A stretch of 64,000 nt of DNA from Paractinoplanes polyasparticus (GCF_019710575.1 NZ_JAHWFK010000007.1:372001-436000); one strand, 5' to 3'. Shown: positions 1 through 12,097, numbered from the stretch's first letter. Notes: generated from the sequence alone by a model not told the origin. Made by a program: numbers and translations.

Positions 1-1
1 G

Positions 2-1678
<1,677 letters not shown>

Positions 1679-1692
1679 CCGGTCACCACGGA

Positions 1693-1790
1693 GGCTGGCT
1701 ATTTGGGAGCGGCTGGCCACCGGGGAGCGGCCGGTCACCACGGAGCGGCCGGTCACCACGGAGCGGCCGGTCGCTTGGGAACGCCGGCAA
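1693..1790. repeat. 18-bp tandem repeats downstream of ligA
   Basis: The unit GGAGCGGCCGGTCACCAC occurs two to three times in succession, with diverged copies on both sides, in the gap between the convergent genes ligA and the GGDEF-EAL gene. I see no gene here. Each unit contains a short self-complementary core (GGCCGG/CCGGCC-like), so transcript folding is possible, but no clear terminator was identified. Confidence 0.75.
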
Positions 1791-1824
1791 CGGCGGAACG
1801 GCGTGCTACCAGGGGAACGGGCCC

Positions 1825-3981
1825 TTAGTGGCCTCGGGTCTGCAGGGCGACGGTGGGGCGGACGGGGCGGTAGCGGCTCAGCCAGTCGGCCAGGTCGGGG
1901 GCGGGCATGGGGCGGGCGTGGAACCAGCCCTGGGCCGCGTGGCAGCCTGCGTCGGCCAGCAGGCGCCAGGTTCGTTCGTCTTCCACGCCTTCGGCCACGG
2001 CGCGCAGGCCCAGGGCCTCGGCGAGGTCGATCACCGAGCGGACGATGGCGGCGTCGCCGCGGTCGGTGGCCATGCCCAGGACGAACGAGCGGTCGATCTT
2101 CACCTCGGCCAGGGGCAGGCGGCGCAGGTGTTGCAGGGACGAGTAGCCGGTGCCGAAGTCGTCCAGCGAGATGGCTATGCCCATGCGGTCGAGGCGGGTG
2201 ATCGTGCTCAGGACGCGGTGCGGGTCGGCCATCAGGGCGCTCTCGGTGATTTCGAGCTGCAGCAGGTCGGGGGGCACCTCGTACTCGTGCAGGAGGCTGT
2301 CGACCCGGTCGGCGATGTCGCCGGCGTGCAGGTCGCGCACGCTCACGTTGACGGCGGCGCGCAGGGGCCGCCCGGCGTCGCGCCACGCGGCCAGCTGGGC
2401 GACCACCTCGTGCAGCACGCGGCCGGTGAGCAGGCGCATCACCGGGGTCGGCTCGGCCACGCGGATCAGTTCCTCGGGGCCGACCAGGCCCCGCTCGGGG
2501 TGCCGCCAGCGCAGCAGCGCCTCCACGCCGACCACCTCGCCGGTCGCGATCGCGATCTGCGGCTGGTAGAAGAGCGTGATCCCGTCGTCGGGCGAGTCCT
2601 TGCGCAGGGCGTGCCGCAGGTCGGCCAGCAGGGTCAGGCGGTCGGGCGTGTGGTGGGACGCCTCGGGGCTGTGCAGGGCGACCTGGTCGCCGCGCTGCTT
2701 GGCCTCGTACATGGCGGACTCGGCCTCGCGTAGCAGGGTCGCGCCGTCGCCGCCGGGGTCGCGCTGCAGGGCGATGCCGATCGAGGCGGAGACGTCCACG
2801 GGCACGCCGTCGAGGGCGAACGGGCTGTTCAACGCCTCGGCCAGGTGCTCGGCGATGCGGCGGGCGGCGGGCGGGCCGTCGACCCGGGTGGCGAGCACGG
2901 CGAACTCGTCGCCGCCGAGCCGCACGACCAGGTCGTGGGCCGGCACCACGTCGGCCAGGCGGTGCGCGACCTCGCCGAGCAGGCGGTCCCCGGCGCCGTG
3001 GCCGAGGGCGTCGTTGACCGTACGGAACCGGTCGAGGTCCAGCACCAGCAGCGCCAGCCGCCGGCCCTTGGCCTGGGACAGCACGGCCGCGTGCAGGGCG
3101 CGCCGGTTCGGCAGGCCGGTGAGGGCGTCCACCCGGGCGGCGCGCTCGAACTCGCCGGTCGATCGGACCATGCGGTGCACGGCGTGCAGCGCGAGCAGCA
3201 CCAGCGGCACGAACGCCAGCCCGACCTGCGCGGTCGCGAGCACCACGGGTCCGAGCAGCAGCAACGCGCCCGTGGCGAGCACCTCGACCCCGGCCCGCCG
3301 CAGCCGCCGCAATCGCTGGAGACGTCGCAACCGGGGTCCCGGCCGGTCGGCCATGGAGCGCGCGACGATCGCGGCCAGCCCGTAGCGGGCGACGATCCAG
3401 GCGGCGGCCGCCGCCACCGTGAGCAGCGCGTCCCCCCAGTCCGGCCCGGGCCCGATGCGCAGTGAGACGAGCGCGATCACCAGCGAGGCCGCACCGAGCG
3501 CCACCGCGTGCTGCACGGCCAGGTGGAGAGTGCGCTGAGCCGAGTGCCGCATGCGCACGCCGGCCACGGCGACAGCGACCAGTTGCACGGCCAGGGCCGG
3601 CCCGTAACCCCAGGCCAGGGCGATGGCGAAGGTGAAGCAGATGGACGGCAGGATCACCGAGCTGGCCCGCCGGTTGGTCACCACATAGGGCCGGGCGTCC
3701 ACGACGACAGCCAGAAAACCCATCAGCCAGTACGCGCTGGGAAGCTCGGCGAAGGCGTCGCGCTGGAAGACCCACAACAGCGCGTCGGCCACCCCCACCG
3801 CGATCGCCGTGACCAGAAGGGCCCGCCGGCGGCGCCCCGCCCGGACCGCCGGACGGCTCGGTGCCGTGGCTCGTTCCGCGTACCCGTTCGGCGCCGGAAA
3901 CTCGGCATCGTCGGGCAGACCCTGCATCGGATCGGGGACGCGATCGCTCGCCGCGGCAGTGCGGGGGCGTGCGGCGTCCAT
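1825..3981 (-). CDS. Membrane-bound GGDEF-EAL c-di-GMP protein
   Basis: Bifunctional diguanylate cyclase/phosphodiesterase type protein, 718 aa. A Pro/Arg-rich cytoplasmic N-terminus is followed by about six hydrophobic segments, a GGDEF domain with intact RLGGDEF (about residue 356) and an EAL domain with intact EALLRW (about residue 487), DDFGTGYSSL, KIDRSFV and AEGVE. All key EAL residues are present, so phosphodiesterase activity is plausible; the intact GGDEF site could make c-di-GMP or bind GTP. I chose the ATG at 3981 because GGAGG lies 4 nt before it; an upstream in-frame ATG at 4086 lacks this. It converges on ligA and shows no partner gene, so input and output are unknown. It is one of three such proteins in the first 30 kb. 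Confidence 0.9.
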   Translation of the reverse strand: MDAARPRTAAASDRVPDPMQGLPDDAEFPAPNGYAERATAPSRPAVRAGRRRRALLVTAIAVGVADALLWVFQRDAFAELPSAYWLMGFLAVVVDARPYVVTNRRASSVILPSICFTFAIALAWGYGPALAVQLVAVAVAGVRMRHSAQRTLHLAVQHAVALGAASLVIALVSLRIGPGPDWGDALLTVAAAAAWIVARYGLAAIVARSMADRPGPRLRRLQRLRRLRRAGVEVLATGALLLLGPVVLATAQVGLAFVPLVLLALHAVHRMVRSTGEFERAARVDALTGLPNRRALHAAVLSQAKGRRLALLVLDLDRFRTVNDALGHGAGDRLLGEVAHRLADVVPAHDLVVRLGGDEFAVLATRVDGPPAARRIAEHLAEALNSPFALDGVPVDVSASIGIALQRDPGGDGATLLREAESAMYEAKQRGDQVALHSPEASHHTPDRLTLLADLRHALRKDSPDDGITLFYQPQIAIATGEVVGVEALLRWRHPERGLVGPEELIRVAEPTPVMRLLTGRVLHEVVAQLAAWRDAGRPLRAAVNVSVRDLHAGDIADRVDSLLHEYEVPPDLLQLEITESALMADPHRVLSTITRLDRMGIAISLDDFGTGYSSLQHLRRLPLAEVKIDRSFVLGMATDRGDAAIVRSVIDLAEALGLRAVAEGVEDERTWRLLADAGCHAAQGWFHARPMPAPDLADWLSRYRPVRPTVALQTRGH

Positions 3982-4399
3982 ACGACCTCCACCAGGGCCT
4001 CGATCAACCGACCGTTCCCACGATAGATCCACACGGGCAATTCGCGACAAAACAACTTTGCCGTTATCAAATCGGCATAAGCCCACAGTCGCTCAATAAC
4101 TCCGAATTCCCCCATTCGAGTGGTCGCCGGGGGAGTGACGGGCGCCGGCTTTCCGATTCGGGGCGTAACCACTTCCGCAGGTCGCCCGGGCGGGGGGAGC
4201 GTTCTGGGCGCTCTGCGCCCTGCTCGCCCCGCCCGGGCCCTCGACGGGAGTTGCGGTCCGGACCCCCCACCCCGCTACGACATCATCTTTTGATCTTTTG
4301 ATCGCATGACACCCTGTCCCGGCGGTGGGCTCCGGTCGGGGGCGAAATAGACTCGTCCGGTCAGCGCCGTATCAAGACGTATCGAGAAAGTAGGGCAGG
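3982..4399. other. Intergenic region with long hairpin between divergent genes
   Basis: No gene seen. A 12-bp perfect inverted repeat (GCCCGGGCGGGG at 4184-4195, complement at 4227-4238) encloses a smaller hairpin. A TAGACT -10-like box at 4348-4353 is the best promoter candidate for gatC, though without a good -35. Two ATCTTTTG direct repeats lie near 4286-4301. The role of the hairpin is unclear; it may insulate the divergent transcripts. Confidence 0.5.
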
Positions 4400-4699
4400 A
4401 TGGCCGCCATCTCCCGCGAAGAGGTCGCGCATCTCGCGCGCCTGTCGCGGCTCGCCGTGACCGAGGAGGAACTGGACCGGTTCGCGGGGCAGCTCGACGT
4501 GATCCTGCAGTCCGTGGCCCGGGTCGGCGAGGTGGCTGCCGACAACATCCCGCCCACCTCGCACTCCGTGCCGCTGACCAACGTGTACCGCGACGACGTG
4601 CCGGTCCCGTGCCTCACGCAGGACGAAGCGCTCTCCGGCGCCCCGGACGCGTTCGAGGGCCGTTTCCGCGTGCCGCGCATCCTGGAAGAGGAGGCCTGA
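4400..4699 (+). CDS. gatC: Asp/Glu-tRNA(Asn/Gln) amidotransferase subunit C
   Basis: Small structural subunit of GatCAB, which amidates misacylated Glu-tRNA(Gln) and Asp-tRNA(Asn); GatC wraps around and stabilises the GatA-GatB interface. The 99-aa length and the N-terminal [25 protein letters not shown] pattern with a C-terminal RVPRIL are typical. gatA follows after 4 nt, so the two are co-transcribed and probably translationally coupled. The ATG is preceded by AGGGCAGG. gatB lies about 1.6 kb further on, beyond the convergent peptidase gene. Confidence 0.97.
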   Translation: MAAISREEVAHLARLSRLAVTEEELDRFAGQLDVILQSVARVGEVAADNIPPTSHSVPLTNVYRDDVPVPCLTQDEALSGAPDAFEGRFRVPRILEEEA

Positions 4700-4703
4700 C
4701 GCC

Positions 4704-6167
4704 GTGTCTGACCTGACGAAGATGTCGGCGGCTCAGCTCGCCAAGGCCATCGCCGGCAAAGAGGCCTCGGCCGTCGAGGTCGCCCAGGCCCACCTCGACC
4801 GGATCGACGCCGTCGACGAGCGGGTGCACGCCTTCCTGCACGTCGACCGCGAGGGTGCGCTCGCGGCCGCGGCCGCGGTCGACGCCGGCGACGTCAAGGG
4901 CCCGCTGGCCGGCGTGCCGGTGGCCGTGAAAGACGTGATCGCCACCAAGGGTGTGCCGACGACCGCCGCCTCCAAGATCCTGGAGGGCTGGCGCCCGCCG
5001 TACGACGCGACGCTCGTCGAGCGGCTGCGCGCGGCCGGCACGGTGATGCTCGGCAAGACCAACATGGACGAGTTCGCGATGGGTTCGTCCACCGAATACT
5101 CCGCCTACGGGGCCACCAACAACCCGTGGGACCTCGGCCGCATCCCGGGCGGCTCGGGTGGCGGCAGCGCCGCGGCCATCGCCGCCTACGAGGCGCCGCT
5201 GGCGATCGGCACCGACACCGGCGGCTCGATCCGTCAGCCGGGCGCGGTCACCGGCACGGTCGGTGCCAAGCCGACGTACGGCGGCACCTCGCGCTACGGC
5301 CTGATCGCGTTCTCGTCGTCGCTCGACACGCCCGGCCCGTGCGCCCGCAACGTCGAGGACGCGGCTCTGCTGCACTCGGTGATCGCCGGCCACGACCCGC
5401 GCGACTCCACGTCCATCCCCCAGCCGGTTCCCGACGTGGTCGGCGCGGCCCGTCGCGGCGCCACCGGCGACCTGAGCGGCGTCAAGCTGGGCGTGGTCAA
5501 GGAGTTCGCGGGCGACGGGTCCGAGCCGGGCGTGCTGAGCGCGTTCCACGAGTCGCTCGAGGCGCTGGTCAAGCTGGGCGCCGAGATCGTCGAGGTGTCG
5601 TGCCCGCACTTCCAGTACGCGCTTCCGGCCTACTACCTGATCGCGCCCAGCGAGGCCTCCTCCAACCTGGCCCGGTTCGACGGCGTGCGTTACGGCCTGC
5701 GGGTCGGCGACGACGGCAACCGCTCGCTGGAAGAGGTCATGTCGCTGACGCGTGAGGCCGGCTTCGGCCCCGAGGTGAAGCGGCGCATCATCCTGGGCAC
5801 GTACGCGCTCTCCAGCGGCTACTACGACGCCTACTACGGCCAGGCGCAGAAGGTCCGCACGCTGATCACGCGGGACTTCGAGTCGGCCTTCGAGCGGGTC
5901 GACGTGCTGGTCTCGCCGACCACGCCGTTCGTGGCGTTCCCGTTCGGGTCGCGCACCTCGGATCCCTACCAGATGTATCTGGCCGACCTCTTCACGATCC
6001 CGACCAACCTGTACGGCGGTCCGGCGATCTCGGTGCCGTGCGGGCTTTCCGAGGGGTTGCCGGTCGGCTTCCAGGTGATGGCGCCGACGCTGGCCGACGA
6101 CCGGATGTACCGGGTGGCGGCGGCGCTCGAGTCCGCGGTCGGGACCCTCACGCCGCCGGCCCTCTAG
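4704..6167 (+). CDS. gatA: Asp/Glu-tRNA(Asn/Gln) amidotransferase subunit A
   Basis: Glutaminase/amidase subunit of GatCAB that releases ammonia from glutamine and channels it to GatB. It belongs to the amidase-signature family: the sequence shows [10 protein letters not shown] (catalytic Lys) and the Gly/Ser-rich [12 protein letters not shown] followed by [12 protein letters not shown], which supply the Ser-cisSer-Lys triad. The 487-aa length is normal. GTG start 4 nt after gatC. It ends 7 nt before the stop codon of the convergent M1 peptidase gene. The presence of the complex implies indirect synthesis of Gln-tRNA and possibly Asn-tRNA, as usual in actinobacteria. Confidence 0.98.
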   Translation: MSDLTKMSAAQLAKAIAGKEASAVEVAQAHLDRIDAVDERVHAFLHVDREGALAAAAAVDAGDVKGPLAGVPVAVKDVIATKGVPTTAASKILEGWRPPYDATLVERLRAAGTVMLGKTNMDEFAMGSSTEYSAYGATNNPWDLGRIPGGSGGGSAAAIAAYEAPLAIGTDTGGSIRQPGAVTGTVGAKPTYGGTSRYGLIAFSSSLDTPGPCARNVEDAALLHSVIAGHDPRDSTSIPQPVPDVVGAARRGATGDLSGVKLGVVKEFAGDGSEPGVLSAFHESLEALVKLGAEIVEVSCPHFQYALPAYYLIAPSEASSNLARFDGVRYGLRVGDDGNRSLEEVMSLTREAGFGPEVKRRIILGTYALSSGYYDAYYGQAQKVRTLITRDFESAFERVDVLVSPTTPFVAFPFGSRTSDPYQMYLADLFTIPTNLYGGPAISVPCGLSEGLPVGFQVMAPTLADDRMYRVAAALESAVGTLTPPAL

Positions 6168-6173
6168 CAGGCC

Positions 6174-7628
6174 CTATGCCGGCCGCGGCGTGGACTTCGA
6201 GTCCAGCCAGCTGTTGATCAGCTTGGTGAAGTCGCGGCCGGTCTGCTTGTTGACGAAGGCGGTGAAGGACGCCCGGTTCTGCTGGGTGTTCTTCTGCGTC
6301 TGCACCCAGGCCCGGCCCAGCGCGAAGAACTTCTCGTCGCCGAGGGCGTCGTTCAGTTCCTTGAGCATGGCGGCCGGGCAGAGGTAGACGTTGCTCTCGG
6401 CGAAGTTGGCTGCCCGTGGCTTGCCGGGCGGCCCGAGCCGCTTGCGCAGGTCGGCGTCGGCCCGGCGCAGATAATCCTCGAGCTCCTTGTCGCTGTATTC
6501 GAGCACCGACTGCGAGTAGAGGAACTGCACGTAGGTCGCCCAGCCCTCGTTGAGCCACAGGTCGGTCCAGGTCGACGGGGTGACCGAGTCGCCGAACCAG
6601 TGGTGTGCGTACTCGTGCAGCAGGTCTTCCTCGAAGAGCTCCCGGTCGAACTTCTTCTTCTTGCCGCCCATGGTGATCATCTGCTGGGTCTCCATGGCCG
6701 ATTCCGAATCGACCATGACGGCGCCGCCGGTGGGGAACGGGTAGGGACCGAATCGCTTCTCGAGGAAGCTGACGAAGGCCGGCGACTTCTTCAGCGAGGG
6801 CAGGAACTTCTCGTCCTTACCGGGGCGGTACCAGTAGGTGAGCGGGATGCCGCGCGGGCCCTTGGCGCTGACCTTCCTGTATTTGCCGACGGCGAGGGTC
6901 TGCAGGTAGGTGGCCATGGGGTCGGTGCTGCGGTAGCGGAACGTGTTGCCCTGCCGGGTGACGAGCGAGCCGGCCGCGATGCCGGACCAACCGGCCGGCA
7001 CGGTCACCGCGATGTCGTACAGGGCCTTGTCGGACGGCTGGTCGTTCGCCGGGTACCAGGTGAAGGCGCCCCACGGCTCCTGCATCGTCCACAGGCCGCC
7101 CTCTTTGGTGATGGTGAGGCCGAGCGGCTCGACGTCGGAGCGGTGCGAGGGGATGGGCGTGGTCGCCGGCTTGCCGTGATAGGCCACGACCAGCGTGATC
7201 GGCTTGTCTTTGCTGACAGCGGCCGGGACGACCAGCTTCTCTTTCCGGACCGTCGCCGATGTGACGGCGCCGTCGACGGTGACCTTGTCGAGCTGGTACG
7301 GCTTGAAGTCGAGCTTGAGCTCGGCCGCGTCGGCGGTGGGGCGGATCCGGAGCGTCGCCGTGCCGGTGAGGCGCTTCTTCGGCGGCTGCCACTCGAGCTT
7401 CAGGTCGTAGTGCAGGACGTCGAGGGCTGCCGTGCCGTGCTGGGGGTAGAGCTTGTCGGCGGTCGGCTTGGAGGTGCCGGCCTGCCAGATGGCGTAGTCG
7501 ACCGCGGCGGGCGCGGAAGCGGCGCCGGACGGGGGCGTGGAGGAGGTGATGGTGGTTGCGTCGTCGTCGCAGCCGGCGATGAGGGTGGCCGCCACGATGG
7601 CGACGACGGCGAGGGGAGCGCGTTGCAT
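6174..7628 (-). CDS. M1 family zinc metallopeptidase, lipoprotein
   Basis: Putative extracytoplasmic aminopeptidase anchored as a lipoprotein. The N-terminus carries a hydrophobic signal ending in a lipobox (LIAGC). An N-terminal beta-rich domain is followed by the thermolysin-like catalytic domain with HEYAHHWFGD (HExxH) and the downstream NEGWATY glutamate that completes the zinc site. The exopeptidase GAMEN-type motif appears as SAMETQ. At 484 aa it is shorter than full M1 enzymes because the C-terminal helical domain is missing, as in other short actinobacterial M1 lipoproteins. It is divergent from gatB. Zinc peptidase function is well supported; substrates are unknown. Confidence 0.9.
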   Translation of the reverse strand: MQRAPLAVVAIVAATLIAGCDDDATTITSSTPPSGAASAPAAVDYAIWQAGTSKPTADKLYPQHGTAALDVLHYDLKLEWQPPKKRLTGTATLRIRPTADAAELKLDFKPYQLDKVTVDGAVTSATVRKEKLVVPAAVSKDKPITLVVAYHGKPATTPIPSHRSDVEPLGLTITKEGGLWTMQEPWGAFTWYPANDQPSDKALYDIAVTVPAGWSGIAAGSLVTRQGNTFRYRSTDPMATYLQTLAVGKYRKVSAKGPRGIPLTYWYRPGKDEKFLPSLKKSPAFVSFLEKRFGPYPFPTGGAVMVDSESAMETQQMITMGGKKKKFDRELFEEDLLHEYAHHWFGDSVTPSTWTDLWLNEGWATYVQFLYSQSVLEYSDKELEDYLRRADADLRKRLGPPGKPRAANFAESNVYLCPAAMLKELNDALGDEKFFALGRAWVQTQKNTQQNRASFTAFVNKQTGRDFTKLINSWLDSKSTPRPA

Positions 7629-7736
7629 GGCGGGGACCGTACCGAAATGATCTTCAGCTGTGGGGGCGGCTGTGGATAACTGCGAGCGGCTGTGGGTCAC
7701 CGAAATTCTGTCGGTCGGGCCCACTATTCTGGAGCC

Positions 7737-9236
7737 ATGACCACCACCGCGCTGCCCGCATACGACGACGCCGTCGCGCGTTACGAGCCGGTCATCGGCC
7801 TCGAGACCCACGTCGAGCTGGGCACGGCCACCAAGATGTTCTGCGGCTGCCGCACCGAGTTCGGCGCCGAGCCGAACACCCAGGTCTGCCCCGTCTGCCT
7901 GGGCCTGCCGGGCGCGCTGCCGGTGGCCAACCGGGCCGCGATCGAGGCGACGATCCGCATCGGCCTCGCCCTCAACTGCGACATCGCCTCGTGGTGCCGC
8001 ATGGCGCGGAAGAACTACTTCTACCCCGACATGCCGAAGAACTTCCAGACCTCGCAGTACGACGAGCCGCTCTGCGTCGAGGGCTACGTCGACGTCGAGG
8101 TCGACGGCAAGGAATACCGGATCGGCATCGAGCGCGTGCACCTCGAGGAAGACACCGGCAAGTCCCTGCACGTCGGCGGCGCGACCGGCCGCATCCACGG
8201 CGCCACCGAGTCGCTGGTCGACTACAACCGCGCCGGCATCCCCCTGGTCGAGATCGTCACCAAGCCGGTTCCCGGCATCGGCGCGCTGGCGCCCGAGGTC
8301 GCCAAGGCCTATGTGGCCGAGCTGCGCGACATCATCCGCTCGCTGGGCGTCTCCGACGTGCGGATGGAACAGGGCTCGCTGCGCTGCGACGTCAACACCT
8401 CGCTCAACAAGCCGGGCGAGGAGTGGGGCACCCGCACCGAGACCAAGAACGTGAACTCGCTGCGCTCGGTCGAGCGCGCCGTCCGTTCCGAGATCATCCG
8501 GCAGTCCGGCCTGCTCGACGACGGTGTCCGCATCTTCCAGGAGACCCGCCACTTCCAGGAGACGACCGGCGACACCCGCCCCGGCCGCTCCAAAGAGACG
8601 GCGACCGACTATCGCTACTTCCCCGAGCCCGACCTGGTGCCGATCGCGCCCGACGCGGCCTGGGTGGCCGAGCTCAAGGCCGCGCTGCCCGAACGGCCGA
8701 GCGTCAAGCGGGCCCGGCTGGCCGAGCAGTGGGGCATCAGCGCGACCGACATGCAGTCGGTGGCCAACGCCGGCGCCGTCGAGCTGATCGAAGAGACGAT
8801 CGCGGCCGGCGCCTCGCCCGCGGGCGCGCGCAAGTGGTGGATGGGTGAGCTGGCCCGCCGAGCCAACGAGACCGGGGTCGAGCTGTCCGCCGTCGGCGCC
8901 ACGCCGGCCCAGGTCGCCGCCCTGCAGAAGCTGGTCGACGAGGGCAAGCTCAACGACAAGCTGGCCCGCCAGGTGCTCGAGGGCGTCGTCGCGGGCGAGG
9001 GTGACCCGGCCGCGGTCATGAGCGCCCGTGGCCTCGGGGTCGTCTCCGACACCGGCGCGCTGACCGCCGCGGTCGACGAGGCGATCGCCGCCAACCCCGA
9101 CATCGCGGCCAAGGTTCGCGACGGCAAGGTCGCCGCGGCCGGCGCCCTGGTCGGCGCGGTCATGAAGACCACCCGCGGCCAGGCCGACGCCAAGACGGTC
9201 CGCGAGCTGATTCTGGAACGCCTCGGCGCTGCCTGA
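7737..9236 (+). CDS. gatB: Asp/Glu-tRNA(Asn/Gln) amidotransferase subunit B
   Basis: Kinase/transamidase and tRNA-binding subunit of GatCAB: it phosphorylates the misacylated amino acid and accepts ammonia from GatA. The sequence has the family signature around GLETHVEL and [24 protein letters not shown] (zinc-binding cysteines), LHVGG, and the C-terminal YqeY-like tail domain. 499 aa, full length. I took the ATG at 7737 because it matches family N-termini; an in-frame upstream GTG extension is unlikely. A strong bidirectional hairpin terminator follows. Confidence 0.98.
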   Translation: MTTTALPAYDDAVARYEPVIGLETHVELGTATKMFCGCRTEFGAEPNTQVCPVCLGLPGALPVANRAAIEATIRIGLALNCDIASWCRMARKNYFYPDMPKNFQTSQYDEPLCVEGYVDVEVDGKEYRIGIERVHLEEDTGKSLHVGGATGRIHGATESLVDYNRAGIPLVEIVTKPVPGIGALAPEVAKAYVAELRDIIRSLGVSDVRMEQGSLRCDVNTSLNKPGEEWGTRTETKNVNSLRSVERAVRSEIIRQSGLLDDGVRIFQETRHFQETTGDTRPGRSKETATDYRYFPEPDLVPIAPDAAWVAELKAALPERPSVKRARLAEQWGISATDMQSVANAGAVELIEETIAAGASPAGARKWWMGELARRANETGVELSAVGATPAQVAALQKLVDEGKLNDKLARQVLEGVVAGEGDPAAVMSARGLGVVSDTGALTAAVDEAIAANPDIAAKVRDGKVAAAGALVGAVMKTTRGQADAKTVRELILERLGAA

Positions 9237-9247
9237 CCCGATCGTCC

Positions 9248-9272
9248 GGCCCGGCCCTCGTCGGGCCGGGCC
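9248..9272. terminator. Bidirectional hairpin terminator after gatB
   Basis: Perfect 10-bp stem GGCCCGGCCC / GGGCCGGGCC with a 5-nt loop, lying between the convergent gatB and metallophosphoesterase genes. There is no U-tract, as is common in actinobacteria. Confidence 0.85.
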
Positions 9273-9283
9273 GCTCACAGCGA

Positions 9284-10852
9284 TCAGCCCGGCGAGGCCG
9301 AAGTGGACGGGGTCGGCGTGGCCTCGGGCTCGGCGCCGACGACGTTGCGCTGCATCTCGACGTTGGACTGGCCGGTGCCGCCCAGCTGGATGTCGTCGTA
9401 CGCCTTGAGCTGCCTGTTCTCGTCGAAATAGAGGACCGACAGGCTCAACGGCGTCGGCTCCTCCTTCTCGAGCCCACGCAGCCCGGCGCCGCCGGTGGAG
9501 CCCTCGACCATGAGCCTGGTCGCCAGGGGCGCCTGGGCGCCGTCGCCCGAGGGCGCAGGCGACGGGGAGGCCGAGGGAGCGGGCGCCGGCTCGGGCAGCA
9601 GACTCACCTCGCGCTGGTGTTTGTGGCCGGCCAGCACCAGCGGCACCACGCCCGACAGCGGCGGGGCCATCGCCGGGTCGTGGACCAGGGCGATGTCGAC
9701 CGGCTTGCCGGAGGCGCGGATTGTGTCGGCCAGCTGGCCGCCGGCGCGCAGCAGCGGGGACTGCGAGGGGTCGTCGGCGTCGGCGGCCGCCGGGGTCTCG
9801 CTCTTGTCGGGCGTGAACTCGGGGTCGCCGATGCCCGCGATGGTCAAGCCGTCGACTGTGGTGATCTCGTTGTCGAGCACGACGGCGTTGCGCTGGCGGG
9901 CCACGGCGGTCTGGATCGAGGCCGAGTCATGGTTGCCGCGGACCCAGATGTACGGGACACCGACCGACGGGATCGACGAGGCGTAGCCGGTCTCGGCGGT
10001 GCTGCCCCAGTCGACCAGGTCGCCGGTGTCGATCACGGCGTCGATCTCGAACGTCTGCACCACGGTGCGGATCAGACCGTACGCCTGCGGGCTCAGATGC
10101 AGGTCGGAGACGTGCAGGATGCGCGTGGTGTTCGCCTCCGGCTCGTACACCGGAAGCGTCGACACCGTCGTGTACAGCCGGCTCACGTTGCTGACGATCT
10201 GCTGCAGCTGCTCGGAGTAGCGCCCGTAGTTGTCGGCGATCCGGCGCGCGTCACCGACCACGGCCGGCGCGTTGACCAGCAGACCCTCGTAGCGCGGCTC
10301 GGCGATCGAGTCGGGCCGCAGGGTGCCGGCCGCCAGGCCGAGGCTGCCGCCGGTCACCACCAGGGCGGTCACGCCGGCCACGGCGACCCGGCGCACGTTC
10401 CGGAAGATCAGCGCGCTCAGCACCAGGGCGCTGAGCACCGCGATGCCGAGGGTGCGCACCCCGAGCCGGATCACGCCGTCGCGGACGTCGTCGACCGCGT
10501 TCTCGCCGGCCGAGCTGATCGCCGCGGGGTCGTCGATCAGCGCCTCGGTGCGGTTCTGGTCGAGCGCGGCCAGGTTGACCTTGAGGTGGATCGGGCCGTC
10601 GTGGCTGTCGAGGTGCAGCGAGCCCAGCGGCGGCAGGTCGACCTCGGTACCGCCGAGGATCGACGGGCTGATCGACATCTCGGCGCGGAACGGGCCGACG
10701 GCGACGTCGGCGTGCGCGAAGAGCATCGTGCCGATCACTGCGCCGGTCACGCTGACCAGGGCGACCATCGCGCCGACGAGGGACCGCCGCGTCCACCGGC
10801 TGCGGCGGACGGCACCCCACCAGCGGCCGGCCGTCGAGGTAATCGAGGTCAT
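9284..10852 (-). CDS. Membrane-anchored metallophosphoesterase
   Basis: Calcineurin-like phosphoesterase with the metal-binding motifs SDLHLS, DTGDLVDWG, GNHDS and GHKHQ, in the right order, in the C-terminal half. The N-terminal half has a first transmembrane helix (about residues 25-50), an intervening extracytoplasmic segment and two or three further helices, so the enzyme is membrane tethered. The C-terminus is Ala/Pro/Ser-rich (SPSPAPS) and disordered. 522 aa. The substrate cannot be read from the sequence: cyclic nucleotides, UDP-sugar or lipid pyrophosphates and others are all possible. It stands between the gatB terminator and a divergently regulated lipoprotein gene upstream on the same strand. 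Confidence 0.88.
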   Translation of the reverse strand: MTSITSTAGRWWGAVRRSRWTRRSLVGAMVALVSVTGAVIGTMLFAHADVAVGPFRAEMSISPSILGGTEVDLPPLGSLHLDSHDGPIHLKVNLAALDQNRTEALIDDPAAISSAGENAVDDVRDGVIRLGVRTLGIAVLSALVLSALIFRNVRRVAVAGVTALVVTGGSLGLAAGTLRPDSIAEPRYEGLLVNAPAVVGDARRIADNYGRYSEQLQQIVSNVSRLYTTVSTLPVYEPEANTTRILHVSDLHLSPQAYGLIRTVVQTFEIDAVIDTGDLVDWGSTAETGYASSIPSVGVPYIWVRGNHDSASIQTAVARQRNAVVLDNEITTVDGLTIAGIGDPEFTPDKSETPAAADADDPSQSPLLRAGGQLADTIRASGKPVDIALVHDPAMAPPLSGVVPLVLAGHKHQREVSLLPEPAPAPSASPSPAPSGDGAQAPLATRLMVEGSTGGAGLRGLEKEEPTPLSLSVLYFDENRQLKAYDDIQLGGTGQSNVEMQRNVVGAEPEATPTPSTSASPG

Positions 10853-10915
10853 CGCCGCCTCACCTGCCCCGCCCTGTCGCGCGTCAAACTGTGTGCCCTC
10901 CCACCGTGGCCCACC

Positions 10916-12097
10916 TCAGCTGCGGCCGGCGCCACCGTCCGAGAAGACCAGCCGAATGATCCGGTCGTCTTCGGGGCCGGGGTCGCCGTCGTCCTCCTGG
11001 TTCGAGGTGCCGGCCCAGAGCGAGCCGTCGGGCGCCGTCACCAGGCCCCGCAGCCGCCCGTACTCGCCGGTCAGCACCGACTGCGGTGTGCCCAGCACCG
11101 TGCCGTTCTCGGTGATCGTGAGCAGGTAGACCCGCTTGCCGAGCAGGCACGCGTTGGCCACCGTCTGTTCGAGCGCGGCGACGCCGGAGCAGCCGGATTC
11201 GGCGACCGGCCAGCTGAACACCGGGTTGGTCAGCTTGGTGTCGCTGCCCGCGCCGTCGGCTCGGGGCCAGCCGTAGTTCTTGCCCTTGGCGATCACGTTG
11301 AGCTCGCCCGACCGGCGCTGACCGCTCTCGCTCGCGTACATGCGCTTGGTCTTGTCCCAGGCGATCCCCTGGACGTTGCGGTGGCCGGAGCTCCAGACGA
11401 GGCTGGTCTTGACGGGGTTGCCGGGGGCGGGCTTGCCGGCCACGGTCATCCGCAGGATCTTGCCGCCCAGGCTCTTCGGGTTCTGCGCCTGGGCGCCGGT
11501 GGCGGTGCCGTCGCCCGTGCCCGCGTAGAGGAAACCGTCGGGACCGAAGGCCAGCGCGCCGCCGTTGAAGTCGCGGGAGCGCGGGATGCCGGTGAGGATC
11601 GGCTGGACCTTGCCACCCAGGGTCAGCTTGCCGACGCGGTTGTCCGTCGCGGTGGAGTAATAGACGTACACCAGCTTGTCGGTCTTGTACTTGGGCGAGA
11701 CGGCGATGCCGAGCAGGCCGCCGTCGCCCGCGGGCTTCACCTCGGTCAGCCGGTGGACCTGGGTGACGGTGAGCCCGTTGGCATCCGACTCGGGGCCGAC
11801 CTTGAGGATGCGGCCGGTGTCGCGCTCGGTGACCAGCCCCGACCCGTCGGGCAGGAAGGCCATGCCCCACGGCACGTCCAGATCCTTGGCCAGGACGGTT
11901 GTCGCGACCTCCTGGCTGCCGCCGCCCGGCTCCTCGGCGCCGGCGCCGGCCGATTCCTCGGCCGAAGGGGTGGGCAGGTTGGGCGGGGCGCCCTGCTGAT
12001 CGGGATCGGGCGGGCCGAAGCTGCACGCCGTGGCGAGCCCCAGCGTGGCGGCGAGCGCCAACGTGGCGCCGCGGGCCCGGCGGGAACGCACGATCAC
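10916..12097 (-). CDS. Glucose/sorbosone dehydrogenase-like PQQ-type lipoprotein
   Basis: Secreted lipoprotein with a six-bladed beta-propeller of the soluble aldose sugar dehydrogenase (GSDH) family, oxidising sugars at the cell surface with PQQ if functional. Family landmarks: WGMAFLPDG, RILKVGPES, TGDGTATG...SLGGKILRM, GHRNVQGIAWD and GKNYGWP. The signal peptide ends in the lipobox LATAC. I chose GTG at 12097 because GGAGG precedes it by 5 nt; the longer in-frame extension would cover the upstream PH-domain gene and mask the signal peptide. 393 aa. Cofactor dependence is inferred, and no PQQ biosynthesis gene is in the window. Confidence 0.85.
   Translation of the reverse strand: MIVRSRRARGATLALAATLGLATACSFGPPDPDQQGAPPNLPTPSAEESAGAGAEEPGGGSQEVATTVLAKDLDVPWGMAFLPDGSGLVTERDTGRILKVGPESDANGLTVTQVHRLTEVKPAGDGGLLGIAVSPKYKTDKLVYVYYSTATDNRVGKLTLGGKVQPILTGIPRSRDFNGGALAFGPDGFLYAGTGDGTATGAQAQNPKSLGGKILRMTVAGKPAPGNPVKTSLVWSSGHRNVQGIAWDKTKRMYASESGQRRSGELNVIAKGKNYGWPRADGAGSDTKLTNPVFSWPVAESGCSGVAALEQTVANACLLGKRVYLLTITENGTVLGTPQSVLTGEYGRLRGLVTAPDGSLWAGTSNQEDDGDPGPEDDRIIRLVFSDGGAGRS

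Noticed and set aside
1693..1790. 18-bp repeats as a CRISPR array
   Set aside because: The units are contiguous without spacers and diverged; a simple tandem repeat.
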